Source: Craterostigma plantagineum (taxonomy: Eukaryota > Streptophyta > Magnoliopsida > Lamiales > Linderniaceae). From it: a stretch of DNA of 64,000 bases. The stretch spans positions 11,843,501 to 11,907,500 of the forward strand of contig JAPQWV010000017.1 of assembly GCA_027422505.1 (NCBI GenBank). Direction: 5' to 3'. The stretch's first letter is position 1. Each line of letters opens with the position of its first letter. The position numbers and the translations under genes were made by a program. Shown one piece after another: positions 10,625 to 21,050 of the stretch. The notes below the pieces were generated by a model. It had not been told where the DNA came from and searched no databases. It saw only the letters and a program-made list of their open reading frames with translations.

Positions 10625-11463
10625 ACGACTTGCTTCAAGACCTCAGGAGAGGCAGACACATACTAGACCACCAGAAATTATCAAGCTACAATTTGGGGGA
10701 ATTCCACGTCCATGGAGAACACTTTTTGGAGTTGTCAACAAGCACATGTCACCCGAACTGGGTTCGACAGGTGCAACACCAATGTTCTAATGGTCTACCA
10801 TAGAATAATCTTCAACAAGAATATCGACTACGCTCAACTCTTCTGGAACGACCCGGTGGACCAAGTCAATAGCAAGCACAAAACAAATAAGCCCCAGGTC
10901 GTCCCATTCATCAGGTGGTTTCTATTCGTCATTCAGAACTCAGAAGGTCCCCAGAATTGTTGTAAATTCCCCGCCATTCAGTTCTAGGGCAACCTCGAAA
11001 GGATGAACGACCACCAAGACATTCCCCGCCTTCCAAGTGTGAAGAGCTACCCCGTACCTGTGCCGAAATCCCTGAATTTCCACAAGGCGAAGAACAGCAC
11101 CAGCAATAATCAACCAATGCCGATCAAACAGACGATGCCGTGGTCAAGTATCCTCTGGAAATCAACAGACCCAGTCGAGCCCAACCCAGAAGCACCCCTG
11201 AAAGAAAGTCAGGGTCCAGTGAGTGAAACGGCCAGGGAATCCTCAGAAGCCACTGAATCTGAGGATGAAAAACATATCGGATACGAAAAAATGGGCGCCC
11301 CACGCGAGCAGAGACAAAAACAAACACACGAAGAACCTGCTACGTCACCCATACCCTCCCTATATGCCTCCCTCGTCACGACAAGTCGAGCTTAACCCTT
11401 AGGTTCAAACGTTGATTTGTTCAACGTCCGAGTAGAAGTCGCCACATCTAGCCCACTGGCGCA
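10625..11463 (+). pseudogene. Copia aORF relic (copy A', duplicate of 4225-5063)
   Basis: From 'acgacttgcttcaagacc' onwards this segment matches 4225-5063 at a constant offset of 6400 bases. The two main frames (10712-10987 and 11003-11395) have the same lengths as those at 4312-4587 and 4603-4995 and differ by only a few residues. It is followed by TGAGT and the second LTR. The lack of length differences points to a duplication much younger than the relic itself. Confidence 0.85.
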
Positions 11464-11468
11464 TGAGT

Positions 11469-13589
11469 TGTAACGACCCTAATTTCCTTTTTGATAAGTT
11501 TGGCGGATTTGCGCAACAAAAGACGCGAAAAGCCCAATTTACGAAAACTTTTAAAATAAAACATAATTATATTATACATGTCAAAAGAATAATGTTTTAC
11601 TATATACGGTCTATACACGTGGGCCGAAGCCCCAAAAGAAAATCTAATATACTAAGTCGCTCCACAGGTCGCATCCATGTACCTTTCCCGCCCTCAAAAG
11701 CCCGTGGAGTCACCGCCACCAGCCGCTACCTAGTCCTGAGTCCATCGACATCGGACTCGTCATTACCTATAACACATAAAGGTCTGAGTGATACGCTCAG
11801 TAGGTGAATTCATGCAAATGCAGCGTGCACTCAATCCCAATCCTGACACCTCACCGCATGATATAATGCAATGCACGCTCGTTTCCACACCCTACTCTAT
11901 CTCAATATCAGGGCCCTAGGCTAGACTCGGCACCACCGCGCGCAATAGACTACTGGGTAGCTACTCCCAAGTCTCGCAGCAGCCTATGCTGGTAGTGTAC
12001 TGAATGATCACGCCAATGGCCTCCTACCAGGTCGCTCCGCACCAAAACCAAAATCCCATCCGACGGTTTTGCACCCCGGATTGCGCTACCACGCTCTCCA
12101 AGCGTAGACAGATCGATCATGTATGTCTGCCGTCCTGAGCAATATATATCCGGCGATTTGCACCTCGGGGTGCTCACACCCGAGTAGACAGATCGATCAC
12201 GTCTGTCTCCCGCTTCTGAGCAAACAATAGGTGGTTTGCACCTCGGGCTGCTCACACCCGAGTAGACAGATCGATCACGTCTGTCTCCCACCAGGTGCCC
12301 GGCGAATCTAACCTCATTCTCAAAATCATCTCATTCTACCCCGTCAAACAACCCCGGGTTATTCTATTCCACCTCTTAGAAAGAAAAGAACTATAGGGTG
12401 TGTCACCACCAACGTGAGAGTTGAGCTCGGTGATTTGTGGTCATTGAGAGGAATTCGCCCGATTTGAATTTGGCTAGAATCGCCCGATTTGGGGAAAGCG
12501 CATTCGCCCGATTTGAATTTGGTTAGAATCGCCCGATTTGGGGGAAAGGGCATTCGCCTGATTTGAATTTGACTAGAATCGCCAGATTTTGCGAAGACAG
12601 CTCAGCGATTTCATTTTCGCCCGATTCCTCTTTCTACTAGGTTTGTCCAATTTTGGAGAAAGGGCATTCGCCCGATTTGAATTTTACAGAATTACCCGAT
12701 CTTAGCAACACTTGGCGAATTCATAAATCGGCCGAAAGTGCTATAATTCTTATCATATCGTAGAAAAGTAGTAAATATACCCTAAATCGCCCGAAATAAC
12801 CACAAAGCTCACTAAAATTCAACATCGTCCGATTTGAGAAACACACTCGCCTGATTGTAGCCTATCGAACTTATTCCTATCCCCAAATTATTTCCTAAGC
12901 ATATAAGATGCAACACATGTACATTCACCAGAAAAACTCATAAATTGCGTTCGAACATAACACATAGCACCAAGCAAATATCAAACGTCAAATTCATAAA
13001 ATCGAAAGTTCATCATTTCAAACTTAGATGGCTGAAAACACCCTAGTTCGAAACCTTGAACATACTTTATGTGTTGTAGGTGAAGAATCCACCTACCTCA
13101 CTTCCTTAAGCTTTGATTGAATGATTTGGGTGTGATGATCTTCGCCAAAGTTTCCTTGTTTCACGTTCGTCTCCTTTGCTCCTTCCTTCTTTCTTTTCTT
13201 CTATCTCTCATTTCTCTCTCTTTTGTTTTCTTCCTTTTTTCTAATAGAAATTGCTATAGGCTAAGTAGAGGTGAGAGGCATGGCTCTCACGTAAGTTCCC
13301 TTGTCTTAGGGAAGAATTTATCCTTAAGTTTTTCTGGGTCAAAGAAAGAAAACTCTATTTGGGCCTTGTCATTCTAGCATTTATTAATTGTTGGATTCCC
13401 ATTAATTTGGGCTACTTTAATTAAGTAATATGTTATTTTGGGCCAACATTAAAAATCGACTTGCCGCTTTTAAGTTTTAGTTGGGTCCTTCTTTTATTAC
13501 TTAGTAATTTCTACTTGGGCTTTAATATAATTTGGGGAAATGTTATTGAATTGTATTAGCTTGGGACCAACCATTTAGATCGGATATTA
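11469..13589 (-). repeat. Tekay-type solo LTR, main part (split by a Helitron)
   Basis: It begins TGTAACGACCCT after TGAGT (11464-11468) and follows 5069-7471 closely, including the hairpin array (about 12060-12295), the CGCCCGATTT array (about 12420-12860) and the pyrimidine tract (13175-13245). At 13589 the match stops within 'cggatatta' and resumes at 31193 with 'tttggaccgaatttc'. The far end at 31308 is followed by TGAGT, so this LTR has a target duplication on both sides and behaves as a solo LTR. Confidence 0.9.
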
Positions 13590-13593
13590 CTAG

Positions 13594-15182
13594 TCTTTTG
13601 CCCGTGCAATGCACGAGTCTAAACTAATTTCTACAAACATGTAATTATTCATCTCCAGCTTACCATATTCATATAAATATGTATATAACTCGAACCATAA
13701 TCTTCAATTTGATATGTACAATGCCGCTTCGATCTATGCCAAAATTATGGAAAGTTCATGTTATGTCCCCATTGAAGTGTTGAGATTTGAGATTCAGAAA
13801 AATGAGTGTCGAAATTGGACAAACCCATATAGTTCCCTCAACTGTTATCTTTGCTTTTTGTATGCAACAGCGAAATTTTTTAAATTAACAACTATCTTCC
13901 CGTAGCGACTCGTCCCCATTCCCTGGGTTACTCATTACACGCTCTTCGATTTCTCTGTCTTACATAACTACCATATCCGCTGGCTCGAATTGAAGAATAA
14001 AATCCATTACATCTTCCATAGTGTCCTTTACATTGCACTGCACGGGTCTTAAATAAATATATTTATAGTTTAATAAGATAGCTTAATTTGTAAAAGCTCA
14101 AATAATTATTTTAGAATATTCATATGGTAATCACCATGGTTAGGCGAGATGCTGAAATATGAGGAGAAAAGGGATCACCGTACCACATCAGCGAAGCATT
14201 TCCTTCGTTTATACAGAGCGTGAATTTCATGTATTCTGCAATAACAAATTTGATGGAAACTCAGGACCATGTATGGATAATAGAATGTACGACTCATTTG
14301 ACACAACTAATATCGTAGTACGTTAACCTGTGATGTTCTAGGTGCATTCAACTGATATAGCAGAACTCAGGGACTGTAGCATTAACATCTAAAATGTGAG
14401 AAGCATATGAAAATGATTATCAACATCAGCACGCAATTTGAAGGTATTCAATCTTTGTTGTCAATGTTGAAACAACCTAAACACCGAGAAAATGAAGGCA
14501 ACAATCATTATTGATTGACTAAAGATTATTCAAACACATGCAGCATATATGATAGACAGTCAAAGGTTACGATCGTTGCTCATAGAGGTCTGATGATAGA
14601 CTAAAAATATGATATTGTTACGCTTAGTGTCCCAAAATAAAACTTTATTTTGTCGTATTACTTGAGAAAAACAGATCTAGTCATGTATGGGGCCTTAATT
14701 AAAGTTAAGCGTTCTAATTGGAGACATGGATCAAATATAGATTAATATGAAATAGCTGAAAGGAGAATGCTAGGCATAAAATAAAATGAGGAAAAATCAG
14801 CAAATCTGAACCAAAAAAAAAGCTAGTACATACGCATCATTGTATGTGTTATAGTCATTGGTCCATGGATTGTCAACTTCGACCATGTCTTTGAAAGCTT
14901 GATCATCTACAATATGATCCATGTCATCCTCTGGATTTCACAAATGCTGCAACCCCTCAAGCGGCTCGTACGATCCATCATCAGGCCAAAACGGGCAATC
15001 AAACAACTTGACCTATGATAACAAAAAGATATTAAGGTAAACTCAGGATATATGTTTGTGAGATTTCATCTCAGGGTTGTTTTTTTACATAATTATTATC
15101 TTCTTTAACAAAAAAAAATTAATTTTATTTATTAGGATACTAAATTTGTAAGTATATATAGGATAAGATTCATCCAAGTAGG
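13594..15182 (-). other. Helitron interior, 3' part; one possible captured exon
   Basis: Mostly AT-rich DNA with no recognised gene. Between about 15015 and 14855 the minus strand reads as protein-like sequence (KLFDCPFWPDDGSYEPLEGL, then after an in-frame stop NPEDDMDHIVDDQAFKDMVE). It looks like an exon taken from a host gene, but I do not recognise the family. A second CG-rich 'gcactgcacgggtct' motif at about 14033 resembles a Helitron end hairpin but lacks CTAG. Confidence 0.35.
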
Positions 15183-15187
15183 CTTTG

Positions 15188-15482
15188 TGTAACTCCAGAT
15201 TATCCAAGAACACTTCAACGGATTAAACCTTCGTAGAATGTGAATAGTGTACTTTAGAGGTTTAGTGTTGAATACGTGAGATTTTGCAAATGGAAACTTA
15301 GATTAATGAGTGTTAGGGTTTAGGTTTAAATACCTTGTGAGGTATTTAAGCCCATTGGGCCCCTAACAAGCCCATTACAAATACAACCCAATAATATAAA
15401 GTAAAACATCTATAAAATACATTGTAAAGAAATTACAAGACTTAGAATAAATATTTTGGACACTTCTAAAATATTCCTAACA
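15188..15482 (-). repeat. 3' LTR of the Copia element
   Basis: On the minus strand it starts TGTTAGGAATATTTTAG and ends TGGAGTTACA. It contains the perfect inverted repeat TTAAATACC-6-GGTATTTAA at 15326-15349, which on the minus strand offers a TATA-like TTAAATA. Confidence 0.92.
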
Positions 15483-15494
15483 TTCTCCCCCTAA
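15483..15494 (-). other. Polypurine tract of the Copia element
   Basis: The minus strand reads TTAGGGGGAGAA directly before the LTR start at 15482. The same arrangement, mutated, occurs at 33413-33425 and, well preserved, at 51027-51039 in the related copies. Confidence 0.85.
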
Positions 15495-15530
15495 GTGTCC
15501 AAATTACAGTCGAGCTTATTAACTAAGTCT

Positions 15531-16289
15531 TCAATTCTTTTTCTTCGAGCGAGGAGGAGGTGGTGGTTCTCTATGGGCCAAGTAGGTCTTCCTGAATCCT
15601 AGGGCAGTCTCGAACTGTCTGATGTCGTTCCGAAGAACGATTCGATATCTGATCTTCTCGACGAGTTTTCGTAGAACATCTTTCTCTTCCAGTTCTGTTC
15701 CTTCTAGCTTGTCATCTTCGGAAACTGTCTTCTTCTTAGCCCGAAGTTGGTTAAGGATAATCTTCAATGTTCCATCTGAGAATTTGGAGATCTCTGACAG
15801 AAGTAGCACCTGCTTCACTTTCTTCTGAGCTTGTAGGTAAGTGACCCCAGGTTGTGGTTCAAGGAAGATAAATCCCTCTTCATACTTTTCGAGATCCTTA
15901 TATCTGTTGTTTGGACGTGTCAGGTTGACCTTGCTCATATTGCTTTCCAAGGCCATTTGGAAGTCATGAGCAGCGAAATACTTGACCTGCCTCAGCATAC
16001 ACTCTTTCATAGCCCGGTAACCATCTCGTCTTGTGTGAGTGTCAAGGGGAAACTTATTGCGATAAATGTTGTAGAGCTTGTTGAGTTCGCCCAGTGGAAG
16101 GTAGTGAAGATCTGCTTCTGAATATTTTACAATTTTCCTGTCATAACGATCAATAACAAAGACAGGGCCTACATATCTTCCTACCGCCCATTCTACGTCC
16201 ACAATATCACAGATGGCCGATTGATCTCTCATGTACTTACTGTATTGATCCCTACTCGTTCCTTTCCTGGCCGTGACTTCCCAGAGCAT
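15531..16289 (-). CDS. Copia aORF, C-terminal domain of unknown function
   Basis: A 252-codon frame ending about 50 bases before the polypurine tract. It is the best preserved copy of a domain found twice more in the window (about 32900-33380 and 50290-50986). Shared motifs include LRQVKYFAAHDFQMALE, KVNLTRP, a YLQAQKKVKQ region, SEISKFSDGTLKII, and a basic C-terminus here ending PPPPRSKKK. The middle and end look helical and charged. The role is unknown; in SIRE-type elements a 3' ORF has been called envelope-like, but I see no signal peptide or membrane segment here. It is probably the last part of a longer product begun at 19067. The chosen start is only the first Met of the open frame. 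Confidence 0.75.
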   Translation of the reverse strand: MLWEVTARKGTSRDQYSKYMRDQSAICDIVDVEWAVGRYVGPVFVIDRYDRKIVKYSEADLHYLPLGELNKLYNIYRNKFPLDTHTRRDGYRAMKECMLRQVKYFAAHDFQMALESNMSKVNLTRPNNRYKDLEKYEEGFIFLEPQPGVTYLQAQKKVKQVLLLSEISKFSDGTLKIILNQLRAKKKTVSEDDKLEGTELEEKDVLRKLVEKIRYRIVLRNDIRQFETALGFRKTYLAHREPPPPPRSKKKN

Positions 16290-16321
16290 AATCTGATGGC
16301 TAAGTCCCCTATACGTCCCTC

Positions 16322-17161
16322 TTAGGTGCTCAAGGCTCGAAGATTCAGCTCGTTGACTCCTTTTATATCTTCTTCCTTCCTCCAGATCTTTGGATAAAGA
16401 TCCTCAAGAAACGGTGCCTTGATCTTCGCGTTTCTCCAACGAGTTTCTATGAACTCGTAGCCTGGTGTCGGTTCCTCGGGCACCTGATGTTGAAGGAGTT
16501 CTGGAAGTTCTGGAAGATCTGCCTCAGGATTTTCTCCTTGCTCCTCTTCCTCTTGCTCAATGAAGCAGAAGTCAGCTGCTGTCGCCTTTAATAAATTACG
16601 AACATTTTCAATCCTGAGGCGGGACTCTTCTGCTGTCTCTGTTCTCGTCGTCCATTCCTCGTCTAAGATATAATTGTCAATGTAGCCTTGAGGATCCTTT
16701 GGACGAGGGGTTGTAGTTGCTTGGACTGGTTGGGTGGAGATCCTCGAGGGAGCAGACTCGACTTCACCAAGGGAAGTTGTCTGGTTTGGCCCTGGTGTAG
16801 CTTGTCTGCCTCTGGAGGACCTTGGTGGTGGATTGGGTGGTCGTGAAGAACTGCCTCCACGCGTCTGAACTCCGCGTCCTCTGCCTCTTCCGCCGTGAAT
16901 AACTGGAGACTTGGTTCTCGGTCTCTTGCTAATCTCCCCCTCAGGACGATCTTGGTCGTCTGGATCGTCATGACGACGTTTCTGACTCGGTCCTTCTTGG
17001 CGGCATGTGTCAGTCGGTATGCTCGCATTAGGAGGTGGGATGACGCCACCTGCGACCAGCTTTCGGTATAGGTCTTCTTCTTCAATGCTTCGGTTGTTGT
17101 CGAGATCTATTATGCGGGCAATACCAACGTCAAAGAGCTCAAGCAGAGGCACGGTGTACAA
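16322..17161 (-). CDS. Copia aORF, central basic/arginine-glycine region
   Basis: The 279-codon frame contains a run of charged residues (RRHDDPDDQDRPEGE), an Arg-Gly-rich segment (GGRGRGRGVQTRGGS), a proline-rich stretch, and then YILDEEWTTRTE..LRIENVRNLLKA and KIKAPFLEDLYPKIWRKEED. The related plus-strand copies have HDNPDDQDRPEEE at about 32415 and, at 49824-50280, YIFNDEW..ARKLVENARRLLKEA and KITAPFQEEIRKRIWRRKE. The RG-rich part suggests nucleic-acid binding, by inference. A stop or frameshift separates it from the C-terminal frame at 16289. Confidence 0.7.
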   Translation of the reverse strand: MYTVPLLELFDVGIARIIDLDNNRSIEEEDLYRKLVAGGVIPPPNASIPTDTCRQEGPSQKRRHDDPDDQDRPEGEISKRPRTKSPVIHGGRGRGRGVQTRGGSSSRPPNPPPRSSRGRQATPGPNQTTSLGEVESAPSRISTQPVQATTTPRPKDPQGYIDNYILDEEWTTRTETAEESRLRIENVRNLLKATAADFCFIEQEEEEQGENPEADLPELPELLQHQVPEEPTPGYEFIETRWRNAKIKAPFLEDLYPKIWRKEEDIKGVNELNLRALST

Positions 17162-17360
17162 GTTAGGTGTCGACGGGTTGCGTGGTGGCAGGGTGAGAAG
17201 ACGGGGAAGTACCGGCTGTTGAGGAGGAGGTTGGTCAGATATGGGAGCCTTCCCTTGTCGGTGGAAGTTGCTTGGACCGCCTCCTTAATAAGTCCTTTGA
17301 CCCTTGGTAGGGTTACGGTTTCGAAGAACTCGAACAGCCGATTCTCCAAGTAGGCAGTCG

Positions 17361-18167
17361 TCACCTGGGTTGGTATAGATCCGGCACCACTAGAGGTAGC
17401 CGTTGGCACACGTTCAGAATGAGGTTCTGTACGTGGCCCTCGTCACCCGAAGTTCGTGGAACTTCGGGGTTCTTGGGTCTTCCGACCTCTCCTTGCGACA
17501 CATCTCTCGGGGATGGTGCTCGGGTCGTTGTGGCCACGTCAGTGTGACGGGCTTGGGTGGAGCTATCGCCGGGATCGCCAAGGCGTCCCGTTAGCATGCG
17601 TCCAGAACTAGGTTCTGTACGGTGGCTCGCGGATGGTGAGCTGCTGAAATCATCAACATCCGAGAGACTTCCGTCCAATCCTTGAAGAGCCTCTATTTGG
17701 GGCTCTTCTATGAACGTTGAGACCTGAATATCAGGCGGAGGCTCTGCCTGTGTTACAGAAATGGGTATTTCCCGAATTGGTTCAGACACAGGAACCGAGC
17801 TGCTGGAGGTGTGGGGTGGTTCGTGTTGCGTTGAGACACTTGTCTGTTGAGAGACAAGTGAATGGTCAGGTGGGGTTCGCTCATGCGTCGTTGGGTCGAT
17901 TACGACGTCTTCTATCCTAGGGATTGACCCGTCTTTTTCTGACTGAGCTAGTGCAGTCGTGATCGTCTCGGGAACATCTATTAGTGGTTGTTCGAGTCGT
18001 TCGGCATATGGTTGTTCCTCGAGCGGTTGTTCAGGTATTGTTTGTTCAGAGGATGGTGGTGGTTGGTCAGGGATTGCTTCTTGAGATGTAGTCTGTGGTG
18101 CGTGTGGGATAAATTCGGTTTCCGTGGTTTCTCTCAGGATCTCACTCTCTCTTTCTCTCTCGCTCAT
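17361..18167 (-). CDS. Copia aORF, proline/serine/threonine-rich region
   Basis: A 268-codon frame of low complexity, rich in Pro, Ser, Thr, Gln and Glu (for example PPSSEQTIPEQPLEEQ and a SSSSVPVSEP stretch). No fold is expected. It links the N-terminal block at 19067-18540 with the basic region at 17161-16322. A relic of similar composition lies at 31314-31500 on the plus strand. It is probably a disordered spacer. Confidence 0.65.
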   Translation of the reverse strand: MSERERESEILRETTETEFIPHAPQTTSQEAIPDQPPPSSEQTIPEQPLEEQPYAERLEQPLIDVPETITTALAQSEKDGSIPRIEDVVIDPTTHERTPPDHSLVSQQTSVSTQHEPPHTSSSSVPVSEPIREIPISVTQAEPPPDIQVSTFIEEPQIEALQGLDGSLSDVDDFSSSPSASHRTEPSSGRMLTGRLGDPGDSSTQARHTDVATTTRAPSPRDVSQGEVGRPKNPEVPRTSGDEGHVQNLILNVCQRLPLVVPDLYQPR

Positions 18168-18539
18168 TTCAGCTCTCTCAGTCTCACTAACCCCTGGGTT
18201 AGACTCAGGTGGGCTATCCTATGTCGTGGGGTGGGGAACTTTGTATTTTTGGCAGTAGGCATCGATATGGTCGGGGTTTGCAAGAATGAGTAACTCGTGA
18301 GGGATTGGCATTGCGGTGCGCGAGTATTTCTCATCAGTCTTTCCTTTTTGAAGGTAGCACAGTTTGGGTGGGGTGAAGTTTCCTTCTACGGGTCGTGATG
18401 GTATTCCAGGTGTTGTGGTCAGAAAATGATGGATGATAAGTGAGAACCACCGGGGATATGGCAGATTCTGTGGCTTTTTGGACTTTGTTCGTTGGTGAAG
18501 TTGGTCGTCGAGATCAGCGATGATAAGCTTGACAAAGAC

Positions 18540-19067
18540 TTAATTTCTTCGAAACACGATCCGATGGAAGATGCGAAGAATTGTGATATTGCATCTATCC
18601 CATCCTGAGTGCTTGGGTGAGAAGCACTTATTGACAAATGCAAAGAGTGTTCGCCAAGGATGCGGGATCATGGAGTTCTGAAAATGGGAGACAAACTTGA
18701 TAGGCGTGTAATATCCCATCTTCATCATGTCCTCTAGAAGCTCATTCTCGGAAGCCTCAGGTTCGTAGTGAGATTGACTTGGCAATCTGAGAATACTCCG
18801 AAGGAGATCTCTTGTGATGCTGACAGTCTCATTTGCGATTTGGGCCTCGTAGTATATACTGTTATCCTGAGAAATTTTGGTCTTCATCGTCCCCCAGAAT
18901 TGTTGAAGGTAGACTGTAGGGACTTGAGCCGAGGCCGAAAAAGCATACCCAAAGTGGTGGTTTCTCAGAATGGATAATATAATTTCTTCGTTGCACTTGA
19001 ATGTGTGAAGGTCAAGTTGGAAATTATTGTCCTTGATCGTTATCCATTTTGAGGTTGGGTAAACCAT
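18540..19067 (-). CDS. Copia aORF, N-terminal domain
   Basis: A 175-codon frame containing SASAQVPTVYLQQFWGTMK, VSITRDLLRSILRLPSQS, HPWRTLFAFVNKCFSPKHS and GWDRCNITILRIFHRIVF. I know this block as a widespread plant hypothetical protein carried downstream of RNase H in Copia elements; its function is not established. It ends at a stop or frameshift at 18540. In relics A and A' the reading continues past the matching point into NIDYAQLFW. It starts with MVYPTSKWITIKDN; the true start may be slightly upstream. The plus-strand relics at 4036-5063 and 10625-11463 are homologous. Confidence 0.75.
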   Translation of the reverse strand: MVYPTSKWITIKDNNFQLDLHTFKCNEEIILSILRNHHFGYAFSASAQVPTVYLQQFWGTMKTKISQDNSIYYEAQIANETVSITRDLLRSILRLPSQSHYEPEASENELLEDMMKMGYYTPIKFVSHFQNSMIPHPWRTLFAFVNKCFSPKHSGWDRCNITILRIFHRIVFRRN

Positions 19068-20720
19068 ATCCGTAGGTGTCGTCTTTTTTTTTTGACACCG
19101 GGAAGTGCTGCTGAAACTGCAACACAGAAGATAAATATGATTAGATATGCCATGATAGTTGTTATGAGTAGTGATGGGTTGGGAAAAAGAAATTCGTTTT
19201 ATGAAAAAAATCTTGGCCCAATACTTTGCCCCATTTGAGAAAATTTTGTCGAAACTTTCCTAAGTATGATTTGCGGGTTCACTTTAAAGTACTTAGTTTC
19301 ATCTTGGCAAATCGTATTTTGCGAACTCAAAGGTTTGCGGGTTTATTAAAAAGAACTTTGTGAAGTTTATCTTGCAATTTGAGAGGTTTGCGGGTTGGTT
19401 GAAAATAACTTTGCGTATTCTGTATTGCAACCTCAGGATTCGCAAATTGACCAGGTCAATCAAGGAATCGCAACGCACCAATTTGCAGAATCAAATTTGC
19501 GAATCCCAAGATAAGCGATCTTCGAATTCGCGAAGTAGGCAGTCAGACGGTCAAAGCCGCAAAGTGAAGGACCCGCAAAGTGAGTGATTTGCGAGTTTGA
19601 GAAAAATAAACACTTTTGGACCCGCAAAGTTCCATTATGAAGAATCAAAAGGTACCCCCTTTTTTTTAAAAAAAAATTTCGAACCCAATTTGAAATCCAC
19701 CGATTTGAAAAACCAGATTTGAGAAGATAAACTTGATTTCAGTACATAAATCAAACAGATAAGCTCGTGTTATCACTAAAAACAACAAAATTTCTACAGG
19801 ATTCAACTGCAAAACACCTGTTCTTCGAGAAATCACTCCTGTAATTTAAGAAAATCAATCGTTAAAATAAAATAATAAAAAAAACAGGAAAAGTTAGAGC
19901 AACTTTTCATTCATACCACAGAGAAGACGCGAGTATGTGACGGTAACGATTTGAGCAAGCAAACCACAGAAAATGCAAGCGACGATGGAAGATTTGATGA
20001 ACGGGATTCGCAAAGGAGGGGTTTATGATTTAGGATTTTTTTTTTGTTTTGCGAGTTCAGCGAATTGGTTAACATAAAAACTTCGCGGGCCTAAAGTATG
20101 AACCCTAGTTTAGAGCTAGACTGTAAACTTTTGAGATAAAGGCCCACTTAAGATTGCAAAGTCACGGTAGTTTGCGAATCGATCAGTTTGCGATTTGAGA
20201 GCTGTGAGTTCGCAATTTTACTCATTGACTGGTCAAATTGGAGATGGTTTGCGAATAACAGTTGTCAAAATGAGTTTTAGTTTGCGAATTCTAAGCTGAA
20301 AGAGAGAACTTTGCGAGCTTGTTGTTTTCAACCGCATAGTAAATTTTTAGTTTGACAATTTCACGAATTGTTCACTAAGAGTTTAGCGAATTATGATTTC
20401 GCGAATTGAGCTTTTGATTCGCAAACGAGTATAGTTTGCGAATCTTAATTCTAATAATTGATTTGCAATGGAATTTTAGAAATTGACCTAGGAAGAAACA
20501 ATGAATGTACGAGATTTTCAACTTACCAATGATATCAAGTAATCTAGTAATGACCCGAATACTACCAATTTGACGCTATCAATCACAAGGATAACATCAA
20601 ATCTATGGGTTTTTCAAGATCGATTTTCATGATACAATATCCTTATTGGAGAAGAAAAATCGTCGTCTTAGTCAAAAATTCGTCTTAATGTCGGGACAAT
20701 AAATGACTTAAGTTTCTGTC
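19068..20720 (-). repeat. Non-coding spacer of the Copia with GCGAATT/TTCGCAAA motif array
   Basis: No coding frame of note. From about 19270 to 20470 the sequence is studded with TTTGCGAATT, TTTGCGAGTT, CCGCAAAGT and GCGAATTG motifs and their complements, at irregular spacing. The same vocabulary appears in the 5' leader of this element (27540-28190). Confidence 0.7.
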
Positions 20721-20728
20721 ATCTAGTT

Positions 20729-20736
20729 TATAAATA
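20729..20736 (+). promoter_or_regulatory. Candidate TATA box, antisense to the Copia
   Basis: TATAAATA on the plus strand lies 72 bases before the ATG of the 57-codon frame at 20808. Position and sequence suit a plant core promoter, but the region is AT-rich, so a chance match is possible. Confidence 0.4.
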
Positions 20737-20807
20737 GATATGTCTCAAGTCTGATTGAAGTACCTTACATCTAAGAACTAACTTATTTCTTATTTTCTCG
20801 TTTACAA

Positions 20808-20981
20808 ATGAATTGGCAGAAGCAGGAAGAAGAGAAGAAGCTCAAGGAACAGGCAGAGTTAAGACGTGACTTTGAGCATAACTTGAATATGCTGGTTTTT
20901 GAAATTTTTCTTTCTTTGAGCTTATTCGTTGTTTTACTTGCTATTCTGCTTTGGGTCTTAATAGGGCATACGAGTTTTTGA
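20808..20981 (+). CDS. Candidate 57-residue single-pass membrane protein, antisense in the Copia
   Basis: The plus-strand frame ATG 20808 to TGA 20981 encodes 57 residues, opposite to the host element. Residues 1-26 are very hydrophilic and helix-prone (MNWQKQEEEKKLKEQAELRR begins it). Residues 29-52 are strongly hydrophobic (LVFEIFLSLSLFVVLLAILL then WVLI), long enough to cross a membrane once, and a short GHTSF tail follows. A TATAAATA lies 72 bases upstream. It sits between RNase H and the aORF. I recognise no family. The amphipathic-then-hydrophobic layout is unusual for a random frame, but 57 codons is short enough to be chance. If made, it would be a small tail-anchored or type II protein. 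Confidence 0.4.
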   Translation: MNWQKQEEEKKLKEQAELRRDFEHNLNMLVFEIFLSLSLFVVLLAILLWVLIGHTSF

Positions 20982-21050
20982 GAGTTATCTGCGTATTATG
21001 AATGTTTTACGTGTTTGAGAGAGTTGTTGTTTCTTGAATAAGTATTTGTT

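Noticed and set aside
14025..14060. Second Helitron terminus at 'tgcactgcacgggtct'
   Set aside because: Resembles the terminal hairpin but there is no CTAG at the right distance and no partner end.
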